Shown: positions 49,708 through 59,110 of the stretch, in pieces
Numbering within the stretch: the stretch's first letter is position 1
Layout of the letters: each line of letters begins with the position of its first letter
Assembly (NCBI GenBank): GCA_964480725.1
Contig: CAYZQO010000003.1
Span: 1 to 64,000 of the forward strand
Reading direction: 5' to 3'
Length of the DNA: 64,000 nucleotides
From: JAFGBI01 sp964480725
Lineage (GTDB): Bacteria > Myxococcota_A > Polyangia > Polyangiales > Polyangiaceae
The notes under the pieces: model-generated
Told to the model about the DNA's origin: nothing
What the model saw: the letters and a program-made list of their open reading frames with translations, nothing else
Database searches by the model: none
Made by a program: the position numbers and the translations under genes

Positions 49708-51048
49708 ATGACGCACCGGCTCGGCAGCACACCAGGATGGATCTCGGCGGCCTCGGGCGTGATCGCGGCCCTGATCGCCCCTGCCGTGCTCGCCCAGCCG
49801 ACGGCCCCCGAGCCCCCGCCTCCGGTAGAGCCGTGGCACGAGGCGCTCGATCTCGGCGTCTTCGCCGACGCCTACGCCAGCTTCAACGCGAACCTCCCGA
49901 AACGCGCCGAGGGTGCCAACCAGCTGCGCGCCTACGACACCACCACCGGCTTCGCCCTCGCCTGGGCGGGGGCCGACGTCGCCTACGAGCCGGCGCCGGT
50001 CGGGGGTGCGCTGTCGCTGCGCCTCGGCCCCGCCGCCGAGCGGTACTCGCAGACCTGCCTGGGCGACGGCGACGTGCGGTGCGATGGCGACGTGCTGGGC
50101 CTCGGTCTGGTCAAGCAGGCGTTCGCCTCGTGGCAGCCGCTCTCCGCCCTGCGCCTGGACCTGGGCAAGTTCGATTCGCCGTACGGCGTCGAAGTGGCGG
50201 AGAGCCAGGACAGCCTGCTCTACAGCCGTGGCGTCGTGTACTGGCTGGGTGAGCCGGGCTTCCACACGGGGCTCCGAGCGACCGTCACCCCGACGCCATG
50301 GCTGACCGCCCGAGCGCTGGTGGTCAACGGCTGGAACAACTCGATCGACAACAACTTCGGCAAGTCCTTCGGCGCCCAGCTCTTGCTGGCGGCGACGCGT
50401 GATCTGCAGCTCGGCCTCGGCTGGCTCGGGGGGCCCGAGCAGACGGACCACGCCACCGTGACCTGCTCCGCGGACACCGCCTACGACTCGAGGAACGGGG
50501 CGTGCTGGCCCGCGCCCGGCGCGCCGGGCGGTGACGCGGTCGTCGATCGCGGCGGCGCCAACGATCTCGCCGCCTGGCGACACCTCCTGAACCTGGTCGC
50601 GACCTGGCAACCGGTGCGGCGCTTGCAGCTCACCCTCGATGGGGTTTTCGTCCAGGAGGGCGTGCGCGAGGAGCGCAGCGTCGGCACCGGCCCGGGACCG
50701 GACGGCGCCGTCATTATCGCGCTGTCACCGACGGAGGTGAGCAATCGATACCTCGGCGCTGCGCTCGCCGCCCGGTACGCGCTCACCGACGCGTGGGCGG
50801 TCGCGGGTCGCGGTGAGTACCTCGCGGACCCCGATGGGTTGGCGAGCGGCATCGCCGGTCTCGGCCTGGTCACGGCCACCCTCGGCCTTGAGCTCGATCC
50901 ATCGCCGGCGCTGAAGCTACGCCTCGAGGGCCGCGGCGACGTGGTCACCGACGCCGACGGATCAAGCGAGATCTTCGCAGCGGGGGCGCGCGACGACGCC
51001 TCCTCGCAGCTCACCGCCACGCTGAGCGCCGTGGTCCGCACCTTCTGA
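49708..51048 (+). CDS. Outer-membrane porin-like beta-barrel protein
   Basis: This 446-residue protein has a signal peptide (VIAALIAPAVLAQ, cleavage near LAQ). A barrel domain follows, with alternating residues and family-like motifs: GVFADAYASFNANLPK, then LRLDLGKFDSPYGVEVAESQDSLLYSRGVVYWLG and GLRATVTPTPWLTARALVVNGWNN. These resemble OmpL-like beta-barrel porin-2 proteins of myxobacteria and related groups. It ends in a terminal Phe (VVRTF), as usual for BAM substrates. GAGGA 9 nt upstream supports the start at 49708. It is not part of the pil system by family. Confidence 0.85.
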   Translation: MTHRLGSTPGWISAASGVIAALIAPAVLAQPTAPEPPPPVEPWHEALDLGVFADAYASFNANLPKRAEGANQLRAYDTTTGFALAWAGADVAYEPAPVGGALSLRLGPAAERYSQTCLGDGDVRCDGDVLGLGLVKQAFASWQPLSALRLDLGKFDSPYGVEVAESQDSLLYSRGVVYWLGEPGFHTGLRATVTPTPWLTARALVVNGWNNSIDNNFGKSFGAQLLLAATRDLQLGLGWLGGPEQTDHATVTCSADTAYDSRNGACWPAPGAPGGDAVVDRGGANDLAAWRHLLNLVATWQPVRRLQLTLDGVFVQEGVREERSVGTGPGPDGAVIIALSPTEVSNRYLGAALAARYALTDAWAVAGRGEYLADPDGLASGIAGLGLVTATLGLELDPSPALKLRLEGRGDVVTDADGSSEIFAAGARDDASSQLTATLSAVVRTF

Positions 51049-51055
51049 GCCGGGA

Positions 51056-53521
51056 TCAGTCGTCACGCAGGAGCGCGCGGGCGGCGACCACGTCGGGGTG
51101 GTCCGGGTGGTGTTGCGCGAGCTTCGCGGTGGCCGCGCTCGCCCGGAGATCTCCTGCCTCGGCGAGGGCGCGGACCGCCAGCGCCTGCACGACCAGCGGC
51201 GCATCGGGGGACGGCAGCGCGCACCGAGCCGCGCGCACGGTCCCCGCTGAGGCACCCCGCTCTGCCCGGGTGACCAGGACGTCGAGCCAGGCGCCGAGCG
51301 CGGGGCCGACGTCATCGGCGTGGGCGTCGAGGCGGTCCCGCGCGTCGAACGCGTCCCCCGCCTCGACCAACGCGCGCACCAGCTCGACGACGACGCGGGG
51401 GGTGGGATCCCCGCCGGCCGCCGCGCGCGTCGCGTGTTCGACGGCCTCCGCGGGCCTACCGGTGATGCGGGCGAGCCGTGCCAGCCGTATCGCCCGGGGA
51501 GGACGCACCGCTGCTGGCCCGGGCCACGCGCGCGCGAGGGTGCGTGCCAGATCGATTCGCCCCGCGTCGAGCGCGAAATCCACGCCGAGGACCTCCCCCC
51601 ACAGGACCGAGGAAGCCCCCAGATCGTGGATGGCATCGGGCCCCGGGAACCGCGTCCCGTCGAGCGCGGCAGGGGCCGCGGCGAGCGCCGTAAACGCTTC
51701 GTCACGCGCGGCCTCTGCGGGCAGCGCAGCCAGCGCCGAGCGCAGCCCCTCGCCGTCCAGCCGCTCGTAGGCGTCGATCGCCAGCACCAGCGCGATCTCG
51801 CGCGCGGGCGCACCGGTGGTCACGGCCGACGTCGCGTCGGAGAAGCGCCCACGCAGCAGGGCTACGCGCGCGGCGAGGGCGGGAAGCCCCAGGTACTCCG
51901 GCGCGACCAGGTGGACTCGCCACGCGGCGCGCTGCGCGAGGTGCTCCTGGCTGGCGCGCGCGGCGACCATCCCGAACGCCGTCATTTCGGCCGGATCCTC
52001 CGCGAGTGCGAGCCCGTCACCGATCAGCTCGGCCGCCCGGACCCGATCGCCGCGATCCGCGGCCAGCACCGCCTCGACGAAATCCTGCGCGGACCGCAGT
52101 CGACGCGGTAGGCCCGCGCGCTCGTCCTCCGTCAGTCGCTGCGACGGGGGCGCCCCACGCCGCCCCGAATCGACGGCCCAGGCGAGCCGCGACATCATGC
52201 GCGCGACGGGCTCGTCGCCGCGATCGGCCACCAGGCGCGCCACGGCGCGGCGCCCGGTCGTGAGCTCACCCTCCAGTAGCGCGAGGCGCGCGTGGAGCAC
52301 CCGGGCGGGCACCGAGTCGGGCATCAGCTCGGTGGCCAGGCGGTAGCGGGCGAGCGCGCGGGCATCACCGACCCGCTCGAGCGCGGCGCCGGAAACCAGG
52401 ACGTAGAGCGCATCGTCGAGGCAGAGTCGATCGCGGTCTGCTACCAGCTCGCGAGCTCCCTCCACGTCACCGGCGGCGAGGAGCTCGGCGATGCGACCCG
52501 CGGCGACGCGCGGCTCGGTGAACCCGGCGGACCGTGCGCGCATCACCGCGTCCGAGAGGCCGAGCGGGGCGTCCGCCCGCCACAAGGAGCCGACCACCCG
52601 ATCCTCGAGGAACGCGGCGATGACGTCCGGGTGATGGCCGTCGAGCTCGAACAACCGCGCGAGGTCCGGCTGCCCGGGCCCCGCTCCGTGAACGCGCTGA
52701 GTCCTGACCTCGCTCTGCACCGCCGCCGCGGCCGCGTGCGCGGCCGCGGTCCGCCGGGCCTGCACGCGCGCCGCGAAGAGATGTCCGCTCGCCATCACCA
52801 ACGAGCTCGCAAGCGCGGCGACCAGGAGCCCCCGCGCTCCGGGGTGGGGGCCGACCCGTGCTTGCACCCAGGCGGGGACCGCGTCGGGCGCGGTCGCCGC
52901 GAAGCCACCCACCGCGGGGAACGAACCGCCTTCGGGTCCGAGGACGGCCACCGTCGTCGAGGTCCGCTCCCCCAAGGTCGTGGTGTCTCGCGCGACGGCC
53001 ACCGGATGCCCCCGCACGACGACGCGTACCGGCGCGGCATCGGCGGCGGAAGGCTCCTCCCACCTCATCCCCCGCGCGGCGAGGGCCTCCTGCACCGCCG
53101 CCGGGCCCTCTCGCAGCTGCAGCTCGCCGAGGTCGGCGGCCGCCGCCAGCCACCGGGGCACCGGCGCGCTGGCGCAACCGAGCTCGAGGGCGCGCTGGAA
53201 CGCCCGGTTGGATCGCACAGCGTCACCGCGGAGCAGCAGGACCCTGCCGAGCGACTCGAACGGGCGTGGGTCGCGACCTCCCAACTTGCCGGCAAGCGCC
53301 AACGTCGCCTGCGCCTGGGCGAGCCAGCCCAAGCGCGCCTGGAGCCAGCCGACCGCGAGCAGCACGTCCACGTTGCCTGCGTGGTCCACCAGTGCCCGAG
53401 CGGTCACCTCCTCGGCGAGCGACTCGCTACCGTTCCCTCCGAGCTCCGCGCACAGAGCGATGGTCTGCCCCGATCCGGGCTGGGCGCGCCACGCGGCGAC
53501 GACTTCATCGAGCGCAGGCAA
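51056..53521 (-). CDS. Large membrane-anchored TPR-repeat protein
   Basis: This protein of about 821 residues has an N-terminal TPR-rich region (VDVLLAVGWLQARLGWLAQAQATLALAGKLGG ... RSNRAFQRALELG). One membrane helix follows at about 230-255 (GLLVAALASSLVMASGHLF), then a long helical-repeat region to the C-terminus (for example ALARYRLATELMPDSVPARVLHARLALLEGEL). It has no catalytic motif. The reading frame remains open upstream to 55120 but would run antisense through purF, so I placed the start at TTG 53521, which has TATCAT 8 nt upstream. Divergent from purF. Confidence 0.78.
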   Translation of the reverse strand: MPALDEVVAAWRAQPGSGQTIALCAELGGNGSESLAEEVTARALVDHAGNVDVLLAVGWLQARLGWLAQAQATLALAGKLGGRDPRPFESLGRVLLLRGDAVRSNRAFQRALELGCASAPVPRWLAAAADLGELQLREGPAAVQEALAARGMRWEEPSAADAAPVRVVVRGHPVAVARDTTTLGERTSTTVAVLGPEGGSFPAVGGFAATAPDAVPAWVQARVGPHPGARGLLVAALASSLVMASGHLFAARVQARRTAAAHAAAAAVQSEVRTQRVHGAGPGQPDLARLFELDGHHPDVIAAFLEDRVVGSLWRADAPLGLSDAVMRARSAGFTEPRVAAGRIAELLAAGDVEGARELVADRDRLCLDDALYVLVSGAALERVGDARALARYRLATELMPDSVPARVLHARLALLEGELTTGRRAVARLVADRGDEPVARMMSRLAWAVDSGRRGAPPSQRLTEDERAGLPRRLRSAQDFVEAVLAADRGDRVRAAELIGDGLALAEDPAEMTAFGMVAARASQEHLAQRAAWRVHLVAPEYLGLPALAARVALLRGRFSDATSAVTTGAPAREIALVLAIDAYERLDGEGLRSALAALPAEAARDEAFTALAAAPAALDGTRFPGPDAIHDLGASSVLWGEVLGVDFALDAGRIDLARTLARAWPGPAAVRPPRAIRLARLARITGRPAEAVEHATRAAAGGDPTPRVVVELVRALVEAGDAFDARDRLDAHADDVGPALGAWLDVLVTRAERGASAGTVRAARCALPSPDAPLVVQALAVRALAEAGDLRASAATAKLAQHHPDHPDVVAARALLRDD

Positions 53522-53529
53522 TCCGGCGC

Positions 53530-53535
53530 ATGATA
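53530..53535 (-). promoter_or_regulatory. -10 box TATCAT setting a leaderless TTG start
   Basis: Minus-strand TATCAT (five of six matches to TATAAT) ends 8 nt before the TTG at 53521, the first plausible start of the TPR gene. The only ATG nearby is out of frame and lies within this box. Confidence 0.45.
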
Positions 53536-53707
53536 CTCCGTTCCCCCGAACGCGGGGCCTCACCGCGGGGTGCCCCCCGGTCAGGCCGCTCGGCCTGGTG
53601 CTCACGGGCGCGGAAGGGCCCGCTCGCCGAGGTCGCTGGCGCCGTCGGCCCCGGACGGTCAGAGTTCGCCGCACCGGGGCCCGCCCTGCCCCAAACGAGG
53701 CCGTCAC

Positions 53708-55156
53708 ATGTGCGGAGTCTTCGGCATCACTGGCCACCCCGAGGCGGCCAACATCGTCTACCTCGGCCTGCACGCCCTGCAGCACCGAGGCCAGGAGAGC
53801 GCGGGCATCGTTAGCCGCGACAGCGCCCAGCTCCTGCTGCACCGCGGGATGGGCCACGTGATCGACGTGTTCACGCCCGACCAGCTCGCCAAGCTGCGGG
53901 GCCAGGCGGCGATCGGCCACGTCCGCTACTCGACCGCGGGCGGGTCGTTCCTGAAGAATGCACAACCGATCGCCGTCGACTGCTCGCGCGGCTCCATGGC
54001 CTTCGCCCACAACGGCAACCTGACCAACGCGGAGGCGCTGCGCGAGCGCCTGGATGCTCGCGGGTCGATCTTCCAGACCGCCACCGACACCGAGGTGATC
54101 GTCCATCTGGTGGCGATCAGCACGCAGCGCGCGATGGAGGACCGTGTCGCTGACGCGCTCGGTCAGGTTCAGGGCGCCTACTCCCTCCTGTGCTTGACGG
54201 ACCAGCTCCTGATCGCGGTCCGCGATCCCCATGCCATCCGACCGCTGTGTCTCGGCCGCATGAGCGACGGCAGCGGCGCCTACGTCGTGTCGAGCGAGCC
54301 GACGAGCTTCGATCTGGTGGGGGCGGAGTTCTGCCGCAATCTCGACCCCGGAGAGATGCTGGTCATCGACGAGCGCGGCCCGCGGTCGCTGCACCCGTTT
54401 CCGCCCGCGCGACGGGCGAGCTGCGTCTTCGAGTACGTCTATTTCGCGCGCCCAGACTCGCACCTCGACAATCTCAGCGTCTATCTCGTCCGGAAGAACC
54501 TGGGGCGTGCCCTGGCCAGGGAGCACGGCGTCGCTGCCGACGTCGTCATCCCCGTGCCCGATTCGGGCGTGGCGGCGACCATCGGGTACGCCGAGCAGTC
54601 GGGGATCCCGTTCGAGATGGGGCTGGTGCGGAGCCATTACGTCGGCCGCACCTTCATCGAGCCGCAGCAGAGCATCCGTCACTTCGGGGTCAAGCTGAAG
54701 CTGAACCCGGTGAGCGCGGTGCTCCGCGGACGGCGAGTGATCGTCGTCGACGACAGCATCGTGCGCGGCACGACGAGCCGGAAAATCGTGAAGATGGTGC
54801 GTGACGCCGGCGCGCGCGAGGTGCACCTGCGCATCTCGAGCCCACCCACGGGCTGGCCCTGCTACTACGGCATCGACACGCCGACGCGGAGCGAGCTCAT
54901 CGCCTCGAGCCACACGCTGGAGGAGATCAACCAGTACATCACCAGCGACACCCTCGCGTACCTGACGCTGCCCACGCTGATCGAGGCCGTCATCGGCGTG
55001 CAGCACGCGACGGCCCACGAGGGCGAAGGTCACCTGCCGCTCGCGCGCGAGCCGCTCGACGCCGCTTCCTTCTGCCACGCCTGCTGGAGCGGGGAGTACC
55101 CCGTCCCCTTCACACGCCACCCGCGGCAGCGCCAGATGCGGCTGCTGGACACCTGA
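53708..55156 (+). CDS. purF: Amidophosphoribosyltransferase
   Basis: This 482-residue enzyme performs the first committed step of purine synthesis, PRPP plus glutamine to phosphoribosylamine. After Met removal Cys2 (MCGVFGITGH) is the N-terminal nucleophile of the glutaminase. GHVRYSTAGGS and FAHNGNLTNA are glutamine-site motifs. The phosphoribosyltransferase PRPP loop is VIVVDDSIVRGTTS, and GLVRSHYVGRTFIEPQQSIR is typical. Length matches the family (about 470-510). Most copies have a propeptide, whereas here Cys directly follows Met. GAGG 7 nt upstream supports the start. No other pur gene is nearby. Confidence 0.97.
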   Translation: MCGVFGITGHPEAANIVYLGLHALQHRGQESAGIVSRDSAQLLLHRGMGHVIDVFTPDQLAKLRGQAAIGHVRYSTAGGSFLKNAQPIAVDCSRGSMAFAHNGNLTNAEALRERLDARGSIFQTATDTEVIVHLVAISTQRAMEDRVADALGQVQGAYSLLCLTDQLLIAVRDPHAIRPLCLGRMSDGSGAYVVSSEPTSFDLVGAEFCRNLDPGEMLVIDERGPRSLHPFPPARRASCVFEYVYFARPDSHLDNLSVYLVRKNLGRALAREHGVAADVVIPVPDSGVAATIGYAEQSGIPFEMGLVRSHYVGRTFIEPQQSIRHFGVKLKLNPVSAVLRGRRVIVVDDSIVRGTTSRKIVKMVRDAGAREVHLRISSPPTGWPCYYGIDTPTRSELIASSHTLEEINQYITSDTLAYLTLPTLIEAVIGVQHATAHEGEGHLPLAREPLDAASFCHACWSGEYPVPFTRHPRQRQMRLLDT

Positions 55157-55262
55157 TCCACGCCGCGCTCGCGACCCCGCTCGCCCCGGCCGACAGCCGC
55201 CTCGCCGGCGAGGCGCTCGCCGGTCGTTTTCGCCCAGGACACGGGACGCCTGCGACGCTTCC

Positions 55263-56894
55263 TCAGCGAAGCACCGGGACGCACTGCAGCCGCGTGAAGT
55301 ACACCTGCCAGGACCCCTCCCGACGATCTCGAAAGATGACTCCGACGTCCCCGTTCGAGCCGATGGCCGCGGTCGGCGAAGCAGTGTCGGCAGGATCCTC
55401 GGTCACGCGCACCTCGTCGCCAAGGGCGTCGAGGTTCGTGTCGAGCAGCTTCGCGTAGAGGTCGTAGCCGTCGCCGCGGTCCGCCGCCCACACCAGAAGG
55501 AGCCGATCCCCGAGCGCGATCCAGGTCTTGCTCCGCGCAAAGGCGGCCTCGGAGGTGATACGCCGCGGGGCCACCAGGATCCCGCCGTCCTCGTCGAGCA
55601 CGGCCCCGTCGATCGCCGTGCCCGGGCCCCGTCCGCTCCGGGTGTGCCAGGCGACGAAGAAGCGATCCCCCGTCGACGCGATCACCGGCTCGACCGCGCG
55701 ATCCTCGGCCAGCTGCACGATCGGCCCCACCGTCCCCAGATCGGGGCTGACGGTTCGGAAGGAAACGCCCTGGGCGTCCGCGGTCCCCGTCTTGAACACC
55801 ATGCCCAGCGAGCGCCGCGACAGCGCGAGGCGCGGCGATTCGGTGCCGAGCCCAAGATCCGTGAGCGGCGTCTCGACCGATGCCACCGCCCCCTCGAAGG
55901 TGAGGAGGCGTCCGTAGACGCGCGCGTCCCCGTCGCGCTGGTCGTCCCAGACGACGACGAAGTGCTCCCCATCCCAGAGCAAGTCCGCGTGAAGCGAAAA
56001 CTCCTTTGCCTCCGACACGCGGACGTCCGGGCCATGCTTTCTGCCCCGCGGGTCGAGGCGATTGAAGTAGATCTCGAAGTCGCCGTCGCGGCGGTCTTCC
56101 CAGGCCGTGGCGTAGACGGCGCCGGTCCAGACGAGCGGGCCGCTGAAGGAGTCGTTGTCGACGTTGGTGACGGGCGTTGCGGCGATCATTCGCACGCCCT
56201 CGGCGCTCATCCCGGTGAAGGTGTTCTGCCAGTTCGTCCGCTCCTCGTGGAGGGACATCCCGAAGACCTCACCATCGTGGGCAATGCCGCCGGGCATGGA
56301 TTGCAGCGCATCGGCGGACGATACGCGGATCGCACCGGCTGGATCCGGCAGCCACCTAGCGCCATCGTCTACGACGCCGTTGCAGTCGTTGTCGCGACCG
56401 TCGCACCGCTCGAAGCCACCAGGGTAGGCTAGCGGACTCGAGTCGTCGCAGTCATCCCCGCAGGCACCCGGAGCGCCCGGCTCGAAGCCGGGCAGCGGCC
56501 CGCGGTGCCCGTCCCCGTCCAGATCGTAGGTCCGAGGCTCGAAGACGCAGAGGCCGGTGGCCTCTTCGCATCGGTCCGTGGTGCAGGGGTCGCGATCATC
56601 GCAATTGCGCCGCTCCACGACCACGCAGCTTCCCTCCGCACAGCCGAGGATCACGCAGGGAACACCGCCGGAGTCACTGAGGCAGTCCGCGTCCCGCTCG
56701 CAGCGAGCGGCGTCAGCGGCCGGACCGCGGAGCGGCCCCACCTCGAGATCGGTCCGCCCGCCGCAAGCAGCGAGGCCCGCGCACACAAGGGCGCTCGTCC
56801 ACCGCCATCGCCGCGCGCTGAACCGGCCCAGCTCCCGACCACCGCGGCGCGCGCTCGCCCGTGGGCGCGACCGCACCCCGTGAATCAATAACAT
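55263..56894 (-). CDS. Lipoprotein with MopE-type metal-binding motifs and beta-repeat domain
   Basis: This 543-residue protein has a signal with lipobox LAAC after a long basic N-region. A Cys-rich segment (CERDADCLSDSGGVPCVILGCAEGSC, then NCDDRDPCTTDRC) follows. A calcium/metal-binding stretch with DLDGDGHRG and DDCDDSSPLAYPGGFERCDGRDNDCNG is the MopE-type motif frequent in myxobacteria. The C-terminal 350 residues have recurring VWDDQRDGDARVYGRLL and WEDRRDGDFEIYFNRLD segments, propeller-like. Its start overlaps the upstream lipoprotein's stop by 10 bp, so the two are an operon. Confidence 0.87.
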   Translation of the reverse strand: MLLIHGVRSRPRASARRGGRELGRFSARRWRWTSALVCAGLAACGGRTDLEVGPLRGPAADAARCERDADCLSDSGGVPCVILGCAEGSCVVVERRNCDDRDPCTTDRCEEATGLCVFEPRTYDLDGDGHRGPLPGFEPGAPGACGDDCDDSSPLAYPGGFERCDGRDNDCNGVVDDGARWLPDPAGAIRVSSADALQSMPGGIAHDGEVFGMSLHEERTNWQNTFTGMSAEGVRMIAATPVTNVDNDSFSGPLVWTGAVYATAWEDRRDGDFEIYFNRLDPRGRKHGPDVRVSEAKEFSLHADLLWDGEHFVVVWDDQRDGDARVYGRLLTFEGAVASVETPLTDLGLGTESPRLALSRRSLGMVFKTGTADAQGVSFRTVSPDLGTVGPIVQLAEDRAVEPVIASTGDRFFVAWHTRSGRGPGTAIDGAVLDEDGGILVAPRRITSEAAFARSKTWIALGDRLLLVWAADRGDGYDLYAKLLDTNLDALGDEVRVTEDPADTASPTAAIGSNGDVGVIFRDRREGSWQVYFTRLQCVPVLR

Positions 56895-57460
56895 CCGCCG
56901 ATCCCGGGCTGCACGTCGATGGGCTCGCAGAAAAGCCCCGCCGGACAGGTGTCCGCCCCGAGGGTGTCGCAAAGCTCGACGCACTGCGTGCCCTCTCCGG
57001 TGAGCACGCAGAGGTGACCCCCGGCGCAGGTTCCCCAGTCGCACGGATCTCCCTGCAGGCCGTCCCCCGCGACGAAGCAGGCCGTCCCGTACTGCTCTCG
57101 CGCACAGGGGTCGGTACCGTCCGGGTACTCGACGTACGGGAAACAGCCGGTCCCCTCGGGGCACTCGTCGACCGCAGCGAAGAGATCGCACTCCTCGTTC
57201 AACGGCGGCGGCGGGATGTCCGGACATTCGGTCGGAACGTAGTCCGACCACACCTCGGTTTCAGTGCCCGCTTGCCCAGCCACCTCCACCGCGCCGGCGT
57301 CGGGACGAGCCGCCACGCCACCGACTCCCGGGGCAAGCGGGGGCGCCCCGCCGCTGCCGGTAGACCCTGGATCGATGGTGGTGGCGCCACCGCACGCCGT
57401 CGCCAGCACGAGGACGGTGACACCCGCGTGAATCGGCCCCGACGTCACGCCACCGAGCAT
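56885..57460 (-). CDS. Cys-rich predicted lipoprotein
   Basis: This 191-residue protein has lipobox LATAC, a Gly/Ala-rich linker and a mature part with many Cys in small loops (NEECDLFAAVDECPEGTGCFPY, GTCAGGHLCVLTGEGTQCVELCDTLGADTCPAGLFCEP). The spacing resembles EGF/keratin-like myxobacterial domains that fold by disulfides. No enzyme motif was seen. It precedes the MopE-type lipoprotein in an apparent two-gene operon. It is divergent from the DUF192 gene at 57542. Confidence 0.8.
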   Translation of the reverse strand: MLGGVTSGPIHAGVTVLVLATACGGATTIDPGSTGSGGAPPLAPGVGGVAARPDAGAVEVAGQAGTETEVWSDYVPTECPDIPPPPLNEECDLFAAVDECPEGTGCFPYVEYPDGTDPCAREQYGTACFVAGDGLQGDPCDWGTCAGGHLCVLTGEGTQCVELCDTLGADTCPAGLFCEPIDVQPGIGGCY

Positions 57461-57528
57461 ACCCGCAACGGCGCAGACCGCCAGGGGACGGGGCCGCGGG
57501 TGACGACCCAACCGCGCGGGCGGCGTGG

Positions 57529-57534
57529 TATACG
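57529..57534 (+). promoter_or_regulatory. -10-like TATACG, leaderless candidate
   Basis: TATACG lies 7 nt before the GTG at 57542, with only G/C bases in the gap and no Shine-Dalgarno. No matching -35. Confidence 0.38.
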
Positions 57535-57541
57535 GCGGCCC

Positions 57542-58189
57542 GTGCGGTCGCTGGCGCTCTGCTTCCTCCTGTTCGCCGCGGTCGGCGCCTGCACCCGGGT
57601 CGACGAGCCCGCGCCGGCCGCGACCCACCCCACGACCAACGCCATGACGGCCCTCCCCACGGGTGCCACCGCCACGGCCCGCACCGAGCCGGCGCGCGCT
57701 GCTCCCCCGGCGGCGGACCCAGCACCCGCCTGCGTGGTGCCGTGGCCGCCAACCCCGGCGCCCACGGCACGACCGGCCGCCAGCTGCCCCCCGGATCCCG
57801 AGCCGACGCCCCCGACACTCCCGCGGGGGCGCGTGGTGTTCGTGGACGCTCCGGGCGCGCCCAGCGTGGACGTGGAGCTGGCCCGCACACCGGACCACCG
57901 GCAGCGGGGCCTGATGCACCGTACCTCACTAGAGCCGGGCCGCGGGATGCTCTTCAGCTGGACGGACCAGCAACCGCGCCGGTTCTGGATGCACAACACC
58001 TGCGTTCCGCTCGACATGCTGTTCATCGCCGCCGACGGGACCGTCGCGGGTATCCTCGAGCAGGTGCCGACGCTGAACGACGAGCCCCGGGGAGTGCCCT
58101 GCCCCGCGCAGCACGTGCTGGAAGTCAACGCCGGCTACTGCCGCAGCGCCGGGGTGCGCCCTGGCCAACGGATCCGAATAGAGGACTGA
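57542..58189 (+). CDS. DUF192-family lipoprotein
   Basis: This 215-residue protein starts at GTG with a signal and lipobox VGAC, then a Thr/Ala/Pro-rich linker of about 75 residues. The DUF192 domain follows: VDVELARTPDHRQRGLMHRTSLEPGRGMLFSW and FWMHNTCVPLDMLFIAADGTVAGIL, ending VLEVNAGYCRSAGVRPGQRI. DUF192 folds bind small ligands; its role is unknown. It ends one base before the cyclophilin gene, so the two are co-transcribed. Confidence 0.88.
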   Translation: MRSLALCFLLFAAVGACTRVDEPAPAATHPTTNAMTALPTGATATARTEPARAAPPAADPAPACVVPWPPTPAPTARPAASCPPDPEPTPPTLPRGRVVFVDAPGAPSVDVELARTPDHRQRGLMHRTSLEPGRGMLFSWTDQQPRRFWMHNTCVPLDMLFIAADGTVAGILEQVPTLNDEPRGVPCPAQHVLEVNAGYCRSAGVRPGQRIRIED

Positions 58190-58190
58190 G

Positions 58191-58901
58191 ATGCGCCACG
58201 CTTACCCCTGCGCCGTACTCGCGGCGGCCTTCGCGCTCGCCGCTTGCCGATCGAGCCCACCGGAACCGCAGCGGAGCCCCCCCCCCGCGCCGTCCGCAGC
58301 CCCGGTCGCCCCGCCCGCCACCCCGGCGGGAGATCCGCTGAACGGGAAGTTCTCCCTGGTCGACGCCACCGCCGGGATCGACGGCGAGGGCGAGCTCGTC
58401 GCAACCATCAAGACGGGCCTCGGAGCGCTCGACTGCCGTCTGTACGAGGACCGGGCTCCGCTGACCGTCGCCAACTTTGTCGGTCTGGCACGCGGGCTGC
58501 GCCCCTTCCGCGGCCCGGGTGGCGACTGGATCAAGCGCCCGGCCTACAACGACGGCGTCTTCCACCGGGTGATCAAGGGGTTCATGATCCAGGGCGGCGA
58601 CTGGCAAAAGACCGGCAAGGGCGATCCCGGCTATGTCATCCCTGACGAGATCTGGCCCGACGCACGGCACGACCGGCGCGGCCTGCTGTGCATGGCGAAC
58701 CGGGGCCGCAACAAAAACGGAGCGCAATTCTTCATCACCGACGGGGCGGCCCCGCACCTCGACGGCGGCTACACGATCTTCGGCGAGTGCGGCCCCGACT
58801 CCGTGATCGAGGCCATCGCGAGCGTCCCCGTTCGCGGAGACCGACCGGAAGAGGCGCCCGCGATCCAGAGCGTCACTGTGGCGCGAAGGCCAGCGAAGTA
58901 G
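58191..58901 (+). CDS. Cyclophilin-type peptidyl-prolyl isomerase lipoprotein
   Basis: This 236-residue protein has lipobox LAAC followed by a Pro/Ala linker. The cyclophilin domain has VFHRVIKGFMIQGGDW (the catalytic Arg in FHRV), NKNGAQFFIT and HLDGGYTIFGE, with a few substitutions from the consensus (GLLCMANRGRN in place of GxLSMANxGxNTN). Surface- or periplasm-anchored PPIases assist folding of exported proteins. One base separates it from the DUF192 gene. Confidence 0.93.
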   Translation: MRHAYPCAVLAAAFALAACRSSPPEPQRSPPPAPSAAPVAPPATPAGDPLNGKFSLVDATAGIDGEGELVATIKTGLGALDCRLYEDRAPLTVANFVGLARGLRPFRGPGGDWIKRPAYNDGVFHRVIKGFMIQGGDWQKTGKGDPGYVIPDEIWPDARHDRRGLLCMANRGRNKNGAQFFITDGAAPHLDGGYTIFGECGPDSVIEAIASVPVRGDRPEEAPAIQSVTVARRPAK

Positions 58902-59110
58902 GCGCGTCGGCAGAGCGTTGACCGGCGCGTGGAGCGCCCGGCGCCTTGGGCTCGCGCCGCCCACGGGCAACCGGGGGGTGGCGGCACCCCCTGGCCTCGA
59001 TCCCGCGCCCCTTTCCCCCGTGCGCCGCGAGGACTGCGAAGCGCGAGGGGAATGGTGTAAGAAGAGGACGCCGCCCCGCGTTCTCCGCGGCGGACCTGGC
59101 GAGGCGCGCG

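Noticed and set aside
53522..55120. Upstream extension of the TPR gene reading frame to 1354 residues
   Set aside because: The extension lies antisense to purF, whose coding is certain, and reads as the low-complexity shadow of it.
57929..57935. A further CTAGAG repeat copy
   Set aside because: It lies within the DUF192 coding region with no flanking similarity to the A or B units.
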